Origin: Korobacter sp036501185
GTDB taxonomy: Bacteria > Acidobacteriota > Terriglobia > Terriglobales > Acidobacteriaceae
Assembly (NCBI GenBank): GCA_036501185.1
Contig: DASYAU010000091.1
Location: 1-64,000, forward strand
Direction: 5' to 3'
Length of the DNA: 64,000 nt
Under the pieces are notes generated by a model. It had not been told where the DNA came from, did no database searches, and saw nothing but the letters and a program-made list of their open reading frames with translations. Positions 32,565-41,764 of this stretch are shown piece by piece; within the stretch, counting starts at the first letter, position 1, and each line of letters opens with the position of its first letter. A program made the translations under genes and the position numbers.

Positions 32565-34040
32565 TTAGGCTTCCAGCTTTTTCGTTAGGAGATCGTTGAC
32601 CATGGCGGGGTTCGCCGTGCCTTTGCTGGCTTTCATGACTTGGCCTACGAAGAAGCCGATGACGGTTTTCTTTCCGGCGCGGTACTGCTCGAGCTGCTTG
32701 GGATTGGCGGCGATGACTTCGTCGATGATTTTCTCGAGCGCGCCGGTGTCGGTGATCTGCTGCGGCTTTTCTTTTTCGTAGATGGCGGGGAAATCTTCGA
32801 CGCGCTCGAAGCAGAGGTCGTAGAGGTCCTTGAGCATTTTGCCGCTGATGGTGCCAGCCTCGACTAAATCGGCGGACAGAGCCACACCGTTCATCGAGAT
32901 GGGCGACTGCTCGATCTCGAGGCTCTTGGCTTTGAGGCGACCGATGAGCTCGCCCTGCACCAGGTTGGCGACGCGCTTCGGATTCTTCGCCTGCTTGGCG
33001 GCGGACTCGAACTGGTCGGCCATGGTGCGGGTGAGGGTGAGCGTGTGGGCGTCGGACTCGGTGATGCCGTATTCGGCGATCATGCGGCGGCGGCGCGCTT
33101 CGGGAAGCTCGGGCAGCGACTGGACGATTGCGTCGCGCCACTTGGAATCGACGACGAGCGGAAGCAGGTCGGGCTCGGGGAAGTACCGGTAGTCGTGCGC
33201 CTGCTCTTTCGAACGCATGGAATACGTGCGGCCTTCGTTGGAGTTGTAGAGACGCGTTTCCTGCTTCACCTCTCCGCCGGACTCGAGGACTTCGAACTGG
33301 CGGAGGATTTCGTACTCCAGCGCCTGCTTGATGAAGCGGAACGAATTCACATTCTTCACTTCCGCCTTGGTACCGAGCTTCTCCTGTCCTATCGGGCGGA
33401 TGGAGACGTTGGCGTCGCAGCGCAGGGAACCCTCTTCCATGTTGCAGTCGCTAACGCCGGTGTAAAGGATGATTTCTTTTAAGTTCGTGAGGTACTCGTA
33501 GGCTTCGTCGGCGGAGCTGATGTCGGGCTCGCTGACGATTTCGACGAGGGGCACGCCACTGCGGTTGAGGTCGACCGAAGTTTTGTCGGCGCTGTCGGGA
33601 AGGCCGTCGTGGAGGCTCTTGCCGGCGTCTTCTTCCATGTGCAGGCGGGTGATACCGATCTTCTTGATGCCGGCGGGCGTTTTGATGTCGATGAAGCCGT
33701 GCTCGGCGAGCGGCTTGTCGAACTGGGAGATCTGGTAGCCCTTGGGGAGGTCGGGATAAAAGTAATTTTTACGGGCAAAGATCGAGCGCTCGCGCACCTG
33801 GCAGTTGAGCGCGGTGCTGGCGAGAACGGCGAATTCGACCGCTTTGCGATTGAGAACCGGCAGCGCGCCGGGCATGCCGAGGCAGACCGGGCAGACGTTA
33901 GTGTTGGGGGCCGCGCCGAATTGGGTGGAGCATCCGCAGAACGCCTTGGTGGCGGTGAGGAGCTGAACGTGGACCTCGAGCCCGATGACGGGCTCGTATT
34001 TCTCGAGAACGGTCGCGAGGGTGATCGGCGTGGTGACCAT
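32565..34040 (-). CDS. gatB: Aspartyl/glutamyl-tRNA(Asn/Gln) amidotransferase subunit B
   Basis: 491 residues from the ATG at 34040, which begins MVTTPITLATVLEKYEPVIGLEVHVQL, the usual GatB start. Cys ligands of the zinc site are in KAFCGCSTQFG..PNTNVCPVCLG, and the GatB signature LHMEEDAGKSLHD and DLNRSGVPLVEIVSEPD follow. The C-terminal YqeY-like tail binds tRNA. With GatA and GatC it amidates Glu-tRNA-Gln or Asp-tRNA-Asn; gatA and gatC are not in the window. Confidence 0.96.
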   Translation of the reverse strand: MVTTPITLATVLEKYEPVIGLEVHVQLLTATKAFCGCSTQFGAAPNTNVCPVCLGMPGALPVLNRKAVEFAVLASTALNCQVRERSIFARKNYFYPDLPKGYQISQFDKPLAEHGFIDIKTPAGIKKIGITRLHMEEDAGKSLHDGLPDSADKTSVDLNRSGVPLVEIVSEPDISSADEAYEYLTNLKEIILYTGVSDCNMEEGSLRCDANVSIRPIGQEKLGTKAEVKNVNSFRFIKQALEYEILRQFEVLESGGEVKQETRLYNSNEGRTYSMRSKEQAHDYRYFPEPDLLPLVVDSKWRDAIVQSLPELPEARRRRMIAEYGITESDAHTLTLTRTMADQFESAAKQAKNPKRVANLVQGELIGRLKAKSLEIEQSPISMNGVALSADLVEAGTISGKMLKDLYDLCFERVEDFPAIYEKEKPQQITDTGALEKIIDEVIAANPKQLEQYRAGKKTVIGFFVGQVMKASKGTANPAMVNDLLTKKLEA

Positions 34041-34069
34041 GATGTCGATTATAGCGGGGAGAAATGATT

Positions 34070-34104
34070 CCCACCCTGTCCTGCGGACAAGGGTGGGGCA
34101 CCCA
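34070..34104 (+). repeat. Family C hairpin repeat, copy 3
   Basis: CCCACCCT-GTCC (34070-34081) pairs with GGAC-A-AGGGTGGG (34085-34097) over a TGC loop, followed by GCACCC. Located between gatB and the next gene upstream of it. Confidence 0.6.
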
Positions 34105-34116
34105 CATTGTTGGTGG

Positions 34117-34761
34117 TTATTGCGCTTTGGAGAGAGGGATTTCGAAGTACATGAGGTCGTTGCCCTTGTCGTCGCGGAGGCCGGAGACGTAGAGGGTGGC
34201 GCCATCGAGCGGGTTGTCGAGGCCGCTGACGTCGAAGTAGACGAAGCCGGCCTGGGTGCTGCGCGGCTCGACGGCTTCGGCGGCGAAGCGGGAATTTTCG
34301 ACTTCGTCGCGGTCTTCCTGCTTCATGCCGCCGACTTTATGGCTACGCGGGAACGGGAGGGGATTGGTGGTCCGGCCGACATCGTCGGTGCGCTTGACGT
34401 GGGTCATGATGCGGTAGATGTCGTCGGGATCGAGCGGCGTGAGCTTGGCGTGGCGATCGCGGGCGACGAGCTGCACGTCGAGTTTGGTCATGGCGACGGG
34501 ATAGCCGCTATCGTTGGTGACGATGAGATTGATGGGCAGCACGCCGTGATCGAGATATTTCAGGCGGAAGATTGCGGCCTTCTGCGCGGTGTTGTAGGGG
34601 TCGGCGGCGATGGAGACCTTTTCGCTGGCGTGAACGTCGTGTGCGGGATAGGTGGTGGCGTTGGAAACTTTGGGTGGCTCGAAGTTCTTTGTCGCATAGA
34701 GCGCGAGTGCTCCGGTGAGAACCAGGAGGACAATGAGAACGGGATGAGGGCGCCGCATCAT
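34117..34761 (-). CDS. Membrane-anchored or secreted protein, function unknown
   Basis: 214 residues from the ATG at 34761 (a second ATG follows at once). An N-terminal hydrophobic segment (PHPVLIVLLVLTGALALYA) is a signal anchor. The body has SEKVSIAADPYNTAQKAAIFRLKYLDHGVLPINLIVTNDSGYPVAM, which looks like a beta-sandwich, and ends STQAGFVYFDVSGLDNPL...YVSGLRDDKGNDLMYFEIPL. No named family is recognised. The frame is open upstream but overlaps waaA antisense. Confidence 0.7.
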   Translation of the reverse strand: MMRRPHPVLIVLLVLTGALALYATKNFEPPKVSNATTYPAHDVHASEKVSIAADPYNTAQKAAIFRLKYLDHGVLPINLIVTNDSGYPVAMTKLDVQLVARDRHAKLTPLDPDDIYRIMTHVKRTDDVGRTTNPLPFPRSHKVGGMKQEDRDEVENSRFAAEAVEPRSTQAGFVYFDVSGLDNPLDGATLYVSGLRDDKGNDLMYFEIPLSKAQ

Positions 34762-34855
34762 GATGGGAATTATGTGCCCGGCGACGGATAGCCGCAACCG
34801 GCTAGAGATTCGACGCTGCACTGCGGTAAATGGATAGCCTGCGTACAATGTCTGC

Positions 34856-36154
34856 GTGTACGCCCTGTATAGCCTGATGCTCGGTTGCGTATTGGTGCTG
34901 GCCACTCCGTGGTGGCTGGTGCAAATGGCGCGCCACGCGAAATACCGCGCGGGATTGGGGGAGCGCCTGGGATCCGTGCCAGAGCACTTGCGCGATGGGA
35001 CGCAGCGGACGCTATGGGTGCACGCGGTTTCAGTAGGCGAAGTGCTGGCGGTGAGTACGCTGGTGAAGCGGTTGCGCGAGCTGTATCCGAAGCACCGGGT
35101 GGTGCTTTCGACGACGACCGCCACGGGAAACCAATTGGCACGCGAGCGGTTTGGGGCGGAGAACGTTTTCTTCTTCCCGCTGGATTTCGGATTTGCGATC
35201 AGACCGTATTTGAAGGCGCTGCGACCGGAACTGGTGATCCTGACGGAGACGGAGTTCTGGCCGAATTTCTTGCGACTGACGGCGCAGTCTGGAGCGAAGA
35301 TCGCGGTGGTGAACGCGCGAATTTCGGACCGATCGTTCCCCAGGTACCGGCGTTTTCGCAAGATCTTTCATCGAGTATTGCAGCCGGTAGAAGTATTCCT
35401 GGCGCAGAGCGACGAGGATGCTCGCAGGCTGGTGGAGATCGGCGCCGATCCGGCGAAGGTGAGCGTGGGCGGAAATTTGAAGTTCGAGGTGAATGCAAGT
35501 TCGAACGCAGAGATCGTGCATCGGGTGCGCGAAGGGTTCGCCGATGGCGGGTCGCAACCGCTGATTGTGGCGGGCAGCACGGTGGAAGGCGAAGAGCCGA
35601 TGGTGCTGAACGCATTGAGCGAAGTGATGAAGGCGTTTCCGCGGGTTTCGCTGATGCTGGCGCCGCGACATCGAGAGCGGTTCGGAGCGGTGGCGAAGCT
35701 GGTGAGTGAATCGCCCTTTGAGCTGGTGCGGCGCTCGGAGTGGGACCATGAACCGCTGCCGCCCGGGACGGTGCTGTTGCTCGACAGCATCGGAGAATTG
35801 GCGTCGCTTTATGCGTTGGCGGATGTGGCGTTCGTGGGAGGAAGCCTGGTGCGGCGCGGAGGGCACAACATCCTGGAACCGGCGCAGCATGGGGTGCCGA
35901 TTGTGATTGGGCCTCACTATGAGAACTTCCGCGACATTATCACGATCTTCCGGCGTGCGGACGCGGTGCGAGTGGTGGACGCTGGGCAGCTGGGCGCGGA
36001 GTTTATACGGTTGCTAAAAGAGCACGCCGAGAGGGCGGGGCCGGCATCGCTGGGGCAGAGAGCAGCGGAGGTGCTGCGATCGCAGGCGGGCGCAACAAAG
36101 CGGACATTGGCAGCCATCGAAATGAACATCCGTGGGAAAGCGGAGGCGCGATGA
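34856..36154 (+). CDS. waaA: 3-deoxy-D-manno-octulosonic acid (Kdo) transferase
   Basis: 432 residues from a GTG start. A membrane anchor (YALYSLMLGCVLVLATPWWLVQ) precedes the glycosyltransferase N domain (RTLWVHAVSVGEVLAVSTLVKRL), VVLSTTTATGNQLARERFG, LVILTETEFWPNFLR and VAFVGGSLVRRGGHNILEPAQHGVPIVIGPHYENF; these are typical WaaA motifs. It adds Kdo to lipid IVA at the inner membrane. It starts an apparent operon with lpxK (ATGA overlap), a PfkB-like gene and heptosyltransferase, all for LPS inner core. Confidence 0.94.
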   Translation: MYALYSLMLGCVLVLATPWWLVQMARHAKYRAGLGERLGSVPEHLRDGTQRTLWVHAVSVGEVLAVSTLVKRLRELYPKHRVVLSTTTATGNQLARERFGAENVFFFPLDFGFAIRPYLKALRPELVILTETEFWPNFLRLTAQSGAKIAVVNARISDRSFPRYRRFRKIFHRVLQPVEVFLAQSDEDARRLVEIGADPAKVSVGGNLKFEVNASSNAEIVHRVREGFADGGSQPLIVAGSTVEGEEPMVLNALSEVMKAFPRVSLMLAPRHRERFGAVAKLVSESPFELVRRSEWDHEPLPPGTVLLLDSIGELASLYALADVAFVGGSLVRRGGHNILEPAQHGVPIVIGPHYENFRDIITIFRRADAVRVVDAGQLGAEFIRLLKEHAERAGPASLGQRAAEVLRSQAGATKRTLAAIEMNIRGKAEAR

Positions 36155-37137
36155 ATCCGCTCTCGGGACTGTTTGGCGCTGGCGTCGCGGTGCGGAATGC
36201 GTTCTACGACCGTGGGGTGATCAAACAGGAGCGGCTGCAGGGGCCGGTGGTGAGCGTGGGAAACCTTTGCGTGGGCGGAACAGGGAAAACGCCATTCGCC
36301 AAGCTGCTGGGCGATTTGCTGATGGCGCGCGGGGTGGCATTTGATGTGCTTTCGCGCGGATATGGACGGAACTCGACGGAGATCAAGGTGGTGGATGCTA
36401 ACGGCGCACCACACGAGTTTGGTGACGAGCCGCTGCTACTGGCGAAATATTTCTGTGGGAAGGGCACTTTTGAGCACGTGCCGAAGGTGATTGTGGGCGC
36501 GGACCGTCACGCAGCCGGGTTGTTCGCGGAGAAGCAGTTTGGGCCGCGAGTGCATTTGCTGGACGACGGTTTCCAGCACCGGCAATTGGCACGGGATTTC
36601 GACATTGTGCTGCTGGCGCCGGATGATGCGGAACAAGTGCTGTTGCCCGTCGGCAGATTGCGTGAGCCGTTGGAAAGTTTACGGCGGGCGGATGCGGTGG
36701 TGGCGACGGATGCGGTGAAGCTAAAGGAATTTCCAATGTTGCCGGAAAATGTGTGGCGAGTGCAGCGCGATATTGTGCTGCCGGCAGAGGTTACGCCGGA
36801 GATGCGGGTGCTGGCGTTTTGCGGGATCGCAAGGCCAGACCGGTTCTTCAGCGATCTGCGGCATCATGGGATCTACCCTGTTGCGGAGTTGACGTTCCGG
36901 GACCATCACCGGTACTCGGAAAGAGACGTAGGAAAAATTCGCCGGGAAATCTCCAGCAGCGGAGCTGAATGCTGCGTGACGACCATCAAAGACAAAATGA
37001 ACCTCGACGGACTCATGGAACAGCTCGGGCCGACGTACGCGGTCGATTTGAACGTGAAGCTGGTGGACGGCGAAGCGGCGGTCACGGAGATGCTGCGGGT
37101 GATTAAGGAACGGCGCTCGACTCGGGGGCAGAAGTGA
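36151..37137 (+). CDS. lpxK: Tetraacyldisaccharide 4'-kinase
   Basis: 328 residues. LpxK phosphorylates the 4' position of the lipid A disaccharide. The Walker A lies in VVSVGNLCVGGTGKTPFAKLLGDL (about 31-54); DVLSRGYGRNS, FGDEPLLLAKYF, LLDDGFQHRQLARDFDIVLL and FCGIARPDRFFSDL are standard motifs. It overlaps waaA by four bases and the next gene by four bases, so translation is coupled. Confidence 0.94.
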   Translation: MNPLSGLFGAGVAVRNAFYDRGVIKQERLQGPVVSVGNLCVGGTGKTPFAKLLGDLLMARGVAFDVLSRGYGRNSTEIKVVDANGAPHEFGDEPLLLAKYFCGKGTFEHVPKVIVGADRHAAGLFAEKQFGPRVHLLDDGFQHRQLARDFDIVLLAPDDAEQVLLPVGRLREPLESLRRADAVVATDAVKLKEFPMLPENVWRVQRDIVLPAEVTPEMRVLAFCGIARPDRFFSDLRHHGIYPVAELTFRDHHRYSERDVGKIRREISSSGAECCVTTIKDKMNLDGLMEQLGPTYAVDLNVKLVDGEAAVTEMLRVIKERRSTRGQK

Positions 37138-38030
37138 AAAAACATGATGCCAACGAGCGGCTGGTGCCGGTGCTGGAAGCGCTGAGCGACATTACGGTAA
37201 CGGTGGTGGCAGACTTTGTTTCTGGCGAACGGAAGTGTGCGGGGCTCGCGGCGGCTGCGACGCTAGCGCAGGTGGGCGTAAATGTGTTTCCCGTGGGCGT
37301 GGTTGGCGAGGACGCCGCTGGGCAACAGATCCAGCATCGCCTGCAAGAGCTGCACATCAGCACCAGCGGTGTGGACCGGATCAAGAAATACTCAACGCCG
37401 CGCGCAGAGCAGGTGGCGGGTGTGGAGCTGCTTCACGGGGAACATCCGGCGCTGTTGAATTTGATTGAGCATGCGAGGAAGTTTGCATCGGCTTCGGAAG
37501 CGATGTACCTGTGCGATCACGGTTTCGGGGCGGCGAGTCCCAGGGCATTGAACTTCATCAAGTCAAATGGATGTGTGCGCGAAAAGACATTGGCGGCGCG
37601 GTCCACGGCGCGGCTAGCGGACTTCGAGCAATTGTCGGCGGCGATTGGCACAGCTGCGGAGATGGAAAAGGCGATCGACATCGAGATTGGCGAGAGTGCG
37701 GAGAAATTGCGGGTCGCGGGTGACGGGATGAAGCAGGAGCTGAAAGTCGACGTGTTCCTGGCGGTTGGCAATGATTCGCTGCTGGCATTTTCGGACCGCC
37801 ACAAGCCAATGAGTTTCGAGATTGCTGAACCATTTTCGAGCGCGGATGTGGATGTGCTGGGGGCGATTTTCGCCGCTGCGTTGGCCACAGACGCGGATGC
37901 TGCGGACGCGGCACAACTGGCTGCGCAGGTCACACTGTTCCTCCGGCGAGAAAGTGCTGTGGCGCAACGCGAACGCCGTGAAGCACTAATCGAGTTCCTA
38001 TCGGGCAAGAGCGCAGTACGCTCCCGCTGA
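37134..38030 (+). CDS. Degenerate PfkB-type sugar kinase-like protein in LPS operon
   Basis: 298 residues starting at a GTG that overlaps the lpxK stop. Remnants of the ribokinase/PfkB fold are visible: VTVVADFVSGE, CAGLAAAATLAQVGVNVFPVGVVGEDAAGQQIQ, EAMYLCDHGFGAAS and FLAVGNDSLLAF. The position resembles HldE/RfaE heptose kinase. However, the ATP/catalytic motif V-D-x-x-GAGD is reduced to ADVDVLGAIFAAALA, so GD with the catalytic Asp is missing. It is thus probably a pseudokinase or a strongly diverged heptose-7-phosphate kinase. Its place between lpxK and the heptosyltransferase suggests a role in heptose or core supply. Confidence 0.7.
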   Translation: MKKHDANERLVPVLEALSDITVTVVADFVSGERKCAGLAAAATLAQVGVNVFPVGVVGEDAAGQQIQHRLQELHISTSGVDRIKKYSTPRAEQVAGVELLHGEHPALLNLIEHARKFASASEAMYLCDHGFGAASPRALNFIKSNGCVREKTLAARSTARLADFEQLSAAIGTAAEMEKAIDIEIGESAEKLRVAGDGMKQELKVDVFLAVGNDSLLAFSDRHKPMSFEIAEPFSSADVDVLGAIFAAALATDADAADAAQLAAQVTLFLRRESAVAQRERREALIEFLSGKSAVRSR

Positions 38031-38075
38031 GTGGCGCATCGGGTACACTGAAAGGTGTCCCCTGACGCACAGATA

Positions 38076-39131
38076 ATGCCGCAAAAATTCCTGGTGCTTC
38101 GCCTGGGATCGATGGGTGACGTCATCCATTCCCTTCCCGCGGTGGCGGCGCTGCGGCAAAGCTTTCCATCGGCAACCATCGGCTGGGTGATCGAGGAGCG
38201 GTGGTCGGCGCTGCTCTCGAGCGTGGCGGCGCGCACGGGACCGCGCGGGGCTGAGAAGCCGCTGGTCGATAACATCCACATCGTGAATACGCGGGCGTGG
38301 CGAACGGCGCTCTTTTCCGACGAAACCTGGCGGGAGATGCGCCAGACGATTCGCGATCTGCGGGCGGCGAAGTACGACGTTTCGATCGATATCCAGGGGG
38401 CGATTAAGTCAGCTGTGCTGGGGCGATTGGCGCATCCGCGGCGGCGGATTGGATTTGCGGAGCCGTGGGAGCACTTGGCAACGATGTTCTACAGCCACCA
38501 GGTGCAGGCGGCGGGAACGCATATTGTGGAACGAAATCTGTGTCTTGCTACTGCGGCGGGCGCGGAGCAGCGCGCGAAGAATGAGTTCCCTATTCCGATC
38601 GATCCGGTTTCGGAGGCATGGGCCGAGGTGGAGATTCGGCGTCGAGGGTTAAAGGAGTTTGCGATTTTGAATCCGGGTGCTGGATGGGGATCGAAGTGCT
38701 GGCCCGAGGAGAAATTTGGTGAGTTGGCCCGGCGGCTCGCGGAGAACGGGATTGCGTCGCTGATCAACTACGGTCCGGGAGAAGAGACGCTGGCGGATGC
38801 GGTGGAGATCCGGAGCGCGGGCACCGCCGCAAGATTAAATTGTTCGCTGGCGGAAATGATCGCGACCACGCGGAGAGCTGCGCTTTTTGTGGGCGGCGAT
38901 ACCGGGCCGTTGCATTTGGCAGTGGCGGTGAACACGCCGAGCGTGGCGTTGTTCGGGCCGACCGATCCGGCGCGAAATGGACCGTACGGCGGGCGAGCCA
39001 TTGTGGTACGGCATCCGGAAAGCATGACGACGTATAAGCGCTCCCCGAATTTGGAGAGCGGACTGGCAGCGATCACGGTGGATGAGGTGATGACGGCGGC
39101 ATCGCAGATTTTGGAGAGATCGCTTGCCTAG
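38076..39131 (+). CDS. waaC: LPS heptosyltransferase (GT9)
   Basis: 351 residues from the ATG at 38076; a GTG at 38055 is possible. The N-terminus KFLVLRLGSMGDVIHSLPAVAALRQSFP is the GT9 signature. YDVSIDIQGAIKSAVLGRLAHPRRRIGF and the nucleotide-site motif FVGGDTGPLHLAVAVNTPSVALFGPTDPARNGPYG follow. It transfers ADP-heptose to Kdo; WaaC (heptosyltransferase I) is more likely than WaaF given the N-terminal block, but this is not certain. Last gene but one of the core-sugar run; overlaps the next gene by eight bases. Confidence 0.87.
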   Translation: MPQKFLVLRLGSMGDVIHSLPAVAALRQSFPSATIGWVIEERWSALLSSVAARTGPRGAEKPLVDNIHIVNTRAWRTALFSDETWREMRQTIRDLRAAKYDVSIDIQGAIKSAVLGRLAHPRRRIGFAEPWEHLATMFYSHQVQAAGTHIVERNLCLATAAGAEQRAKNEFPIPIDPVSEAWAEVEIRRRGLKEFAILNPGAGWGSKCWPEEKFGELARRLAENGIASLINYGPGEETLADAVEIRSAGTAARLNCSLAEMIATTRRAALFVGGDTGPLHLAVAVNTPSVALFGPTDPARNGPYGGRAIVVRHPESMTTYKRSPNLESGLAAITVDEVMTAASQILERSLA

Positions 39132-39684
39132 CGCGCAGCCAACTGGATGGAGCAAAGTCGCGCGACGCATCCGCGTGCCGCTGGGATTTGTGTTCGCCGT
39201 GATCTACTTCGGGTTGGCGAAACCGACTTGGCTGTTTATTGGGATTGGCGCGGCGATCGCGGCAGTGGGAATCGCTATTCGCGCGGCGGCAGCAGGACAT
39301 GTGAAGAAGAACCGGGAACTCACAACCACCGGACCGTACGCGTATACGCGGAATCCTTTGTACCTGGGTTCGATGATCATTGCGCTGGGATTTGGGATCG
39401 CTTCCAGAAACTGGTGGGTGGCGGCGGTGATCGTGGCGCTGTTCCTGGCGATTTATTTGCCCGTGATCCGCTCGGAAGAGGCATTCTTGCGCGGGGAATT
39501 TCCTGGCTTCGATGAGTACTGTACGAAAGTTCCGCGTCTAATTCCCGGGGTGAGTGCAGCGGGAGTAACGGCGAAGGGCGCGTTCTCGAAGGAGCTATAT
39601 CTGCGGCACCGCGAGTACAATGCGATCATCGGTGCACTGCTGATGATTGCGGCCCTGGCCGTGAAGCTCGTTTATTCACGGTGA
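39124..39684 (+). CDS. Isoprenylcysteine carboxyl methyltransferase (ICMT)-like membrane protein
   Basis: 186 residues from a TTG start overlapping the heptosyltransferase end. About four to five membrane segments. The methyltransferase motif ELTTTGPYAYTRNPLYLGSMIIALG (about 60-85) and RSEEAFLRGEFPGFDEYCTKVPRLIPG match the ICMT/PEMT family, which uses S-adenosylmethionine at membranes. The real substrate in bacteria is usually unknown. The overlap implies co-transcription with the LPS genes. Confidence 0.83.
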   Translation: MPSAQPTGWSKVARRIRVPLGFVFAVIYFGLAKPTWLFIGIGAAIAAVGIAIRAAAAGHVKKNRELTTTGPYAYTRNPLYLGSMIIALGFGIASRNWWVAAVIVALFLAIYLPVIRSEEAFLRGEFPGFDEYCTKVPRLIPGVSAAGVTAKGAFSKELYLRHREYNAIIGALLMIAALAVKLVYSR

Positions 39685-39711
39685 GCCTCACCCCATATCG
39701 AGAGACTTTGC

Positions 39712-40575
39712 TTGCGACCTAGACTTCTGCTGTACGTGGCGTGGCTGCTGTTGTGCCTTCCTGCGGGGAGCGCGAGCGCAAAGGCGGCCCTCGGTAGGGG
39801 CCCTGCAAACACCGGCGAGGGCGCACAAGCTTCGACGAGAGGGGCCAATCCTCCTCCGACGGCGACGATCGGGGCTACGTATTTCATTGAGCCACTTTCG
39901 CCAAGTTATCACCTTCCGGCGGGACAGTCTTTTGTCTATGAGGCTGACTGGCGTTTGTGGACCGCCGGCAACGCGACGATCAAGCTGGAGAACCTCGGCA
40001 ACGAATATCACATGAGCGCGACCGCGGACTCGATCGGGGTAGTGGCGATGTTGTATCGCGTGGCCGATCGATTTGAATCGTACTTCGATGCGAAGACGCT
40101 GTGCTCGTCGCACATCATGAAGCATACGGAGGAAGGGACGCACAGGCGGGAGACGAACATCCGATTCGACTACCAGAAGCGCAAGGCTATCCTTGACGAG
40201 CGCAGTCTCAAGGACAACGGGGCGAAACACCAGGAAGAAGATATTCCGCCGTGCGTTACCGATGTGTTGTCGGGAATTATTTACGGAGCGACGCTGCCGC
40301 TGCGGGACGGGGCGACCTACAACTTCCCTCTAAATGATGGCGGGAAGACGGTCAATGTGCAGGCGCACGTGGAAGGCCACGAAGAAGTGAAGACACCCGC
40401 GGGAACGTTTCAAACAGTTCGGGTACAGCCAGAGGCGGATTCGGGCGTGCTGAAGCAGCGCGGAAAAATCTGGGTCTGGTACACGAACGACGGTCAGCAC
40501 ATCCCGGTACTTATGCGGGCGAGGATGTTCTGGGGCACGCTGACGATACGGCTGGCGAGGATCGATAAGACGTAG
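39712..40575 (+). CDS. Secreted DUF3108 domain protein
   Basis: 287 residues from a TTG start, with a signal peptide (RPRLLLYVAWLLLCLPAGSASA). The mature domain begins LPAGQSFVYEADWRLWTAGNATIKLENLGNEYHMSATADSIG and continues with VADRFESYFDAKTLCSSHIMKHTEEGTHRRETNIRFDYQKRKA, typical of DUF3108. The function is unknown; relatives are periplasmic and often near envelope genes. Followed by a family C hairpin. Confidence 0.82.
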   Translation: MRPRLLLYVAWLLLCLPAGSASAKAALGRGPANTGEGAQASTRGANPPPTATIGATYFIEPLSPSYHLPAGQSFVYEADWRLWTAGNATIKLENLGNEYHMSATADSIGVVAMLYRVADRFESYFDAKTLCSSHIMKHTEEGTHRRETNIRFDYQKRKAILDERSLKDNGAKHQEEDIPPCVTDVLSGIIYGATLPLRDGATYNFPLNDGGKTVNVQAHVEGHEEVKTPAGTFQTVRVQPEADSGVLKQRGKIWVWYTNDGQHIPVLMRARMFWGTLTIRLARIDKT

Positions 40576-40583
40576 TCCAAATT

Positions 40584-40623
40584 CCCCGCCTCCTATCCGC
40601 TGCGCGGATAAAGACGGGGCACC
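40584..40623 (+). repeat. Family C hairpin repeat, copy 4
   Basis: CCCCG (40584-40588) pairs with CGGGG (40615-40619) around an inner TATCCGC-TGC-GCGGATA hairpin (40594-40610), then CACC. Located between convergent genes. Confidence 0.6.
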
Positions 40624-40632
40624 GGAAACAAA

Positions 40633-40908
40633 TCAGATGATGCGGTAGCGTTCGCGCATCAGGCGTTGGAGACGCGGCTTGTAGATCAAGTCGAAGGCGA
40701 GTTCCTTGTCGGGGAACATGGCGAGAGCGGCGCGCTTGGCGTCGTTGGCCATTTGCGATGCTTCTTCAAGGCTGAGGTTGGGGTCCTGGGCGATGACCGA
40801 CATCACCATGTCGATCATGATCTGGAGGCGGCGAAGTCTTTTCCGTTCGTCTTCGAGTTCCTGGATTTGTTCCGGCGTTTTGCTGGGTTCTACTTGTCCT
40901 GAAGCCAT
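40633..40908 (-). CDS. Small helical protein, function unknown (91 aa)
   Basis: Starts at the ATG at 40908 (MASGQVEPSKTPEQIQELEDERKR). It is charged and helical with a predicted coiled coil in QELEDERKRLRRLQIMIDMVMSVIAQ, and ends LIYKPRLQRLMRERYRII. No family recognised; the pattern is that of a small cytoplasmic partner protein. The frame is open for 114 bases upstream but without similarity or coherent sequence. No Cys. Confidence 0.65.
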   Translation of the reverse strand: MASGQVEPSKTPEQIQELEDERKRLRRLQIMIDMVMSVIAQDPNLSLEEASQMANDAKRAALAMFPDKELAFDLIYKPRLQRLMRERYRII

Positions 40909-41182
40909 GGTCTCCTCATCGGCGTGGCCAGACTTGCCAGATCCTGCCATACCGCGTTGCCCACGAGATTGGGCGTGATCGCTTCTGTTTGGATGAGCGG
41001 CGACCCTGCCGCTGGTTGCCAATGCCCGTCCGGAACCAACCCCAACCTATTACATTGCGGCGCATCATACACCGGCTTTTCCCGGGGACTAAGCAGATTC
41101 CGAGGCGACGACAGGGCAATTCTGCGGATGCGCACAGGTAGTTACTCTTCGTGGGGAGAGCCGGAGTGAATACAATCGGAAC

Positions 41183-41764
41183 GTGATCGCTCATCTTCGC
41201 GGAAAGATTCTTTTGAAGCGGCCGCAGCAGGTCGTGGTGGAATGCGGCGGCGTTGGATATGACGTCGCTATCAGCGTGCCTACATTTTCCGAGCTTGGCG
41301 CCGACGGCTCGGAGGTGGCGCTGCACATCCACACGCATGTGCGCGAGGACGCGCTGGCGCTGTATGGGTTCGTGCATCCGCAGGAGAAGCTGTTGTTCGA
41401 GCGGTTACTGACGGTGAGCGGGATCGGTCCAAAGCTGGCGATGACGGTACTGAGCATGGCGGCGATGGAGGTGGTGGGCGCGATCCGCGGAAATGAGGCA
41501 GCGCGTTTGACGAAGATTCCCGGCGTCGGGAAGAAAACGGCGGAGCGCATGATCCTGGAGTTGAAGGACAAGCTCGATCAATTCGGCGCTGCGCCGGAGG
41601 TCCCGAAGATAAGCCAGGCGGAAGAAGACGTGATATCGGCACTGGTGAATTTGGGATATCAGCGAGCGGCGGCGGAACAGGCGATGGGGAGAGTGCAGAA
41701 ATCGGGAACGGCAAGCACCTTCGATGAGATGTTCCGGGCGACCCTGGGGATGTTGTCGAGGTGA
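41183..41764 (+). CDS. ruvA: Holliday junction branch migration protein RuvA
   Basis: 193 residues from a GTG start (MIAHLRGKIL). The OB fold with LHIHTHVREDALALYGF, two HhH motifs (LLTVSGIGPKLAMTVLS and LTKIPGVGKKTAERMILELKDKL) and the C-terminal UBA-like RuvB-binding domain (DVISALVNLGYQRAAAEQAM) are all present. The length is normal. RuvA tetramers bind Holliday junctions and load RuvB. ruvB and ruvC are not adjacent; the next gene starts within the stop codon. Confidence 0.96.
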   Translation: MIAHLRGKILLKRPQQVVVECGGVGYDVAISVPTFSELGADGSEVALHIHTHVREDALALYGFVHPQEKLLFERLLTVSGIGPKLAMTVLSMAAMEVVGAIRGNEAARLTKIPGVGKKTAERMILELKDKLDQFGAAPEVPKISQAEEDVISALVNLGYQRAAAEQAMGRVQKSGTASTFDEMFRATLGMLSR

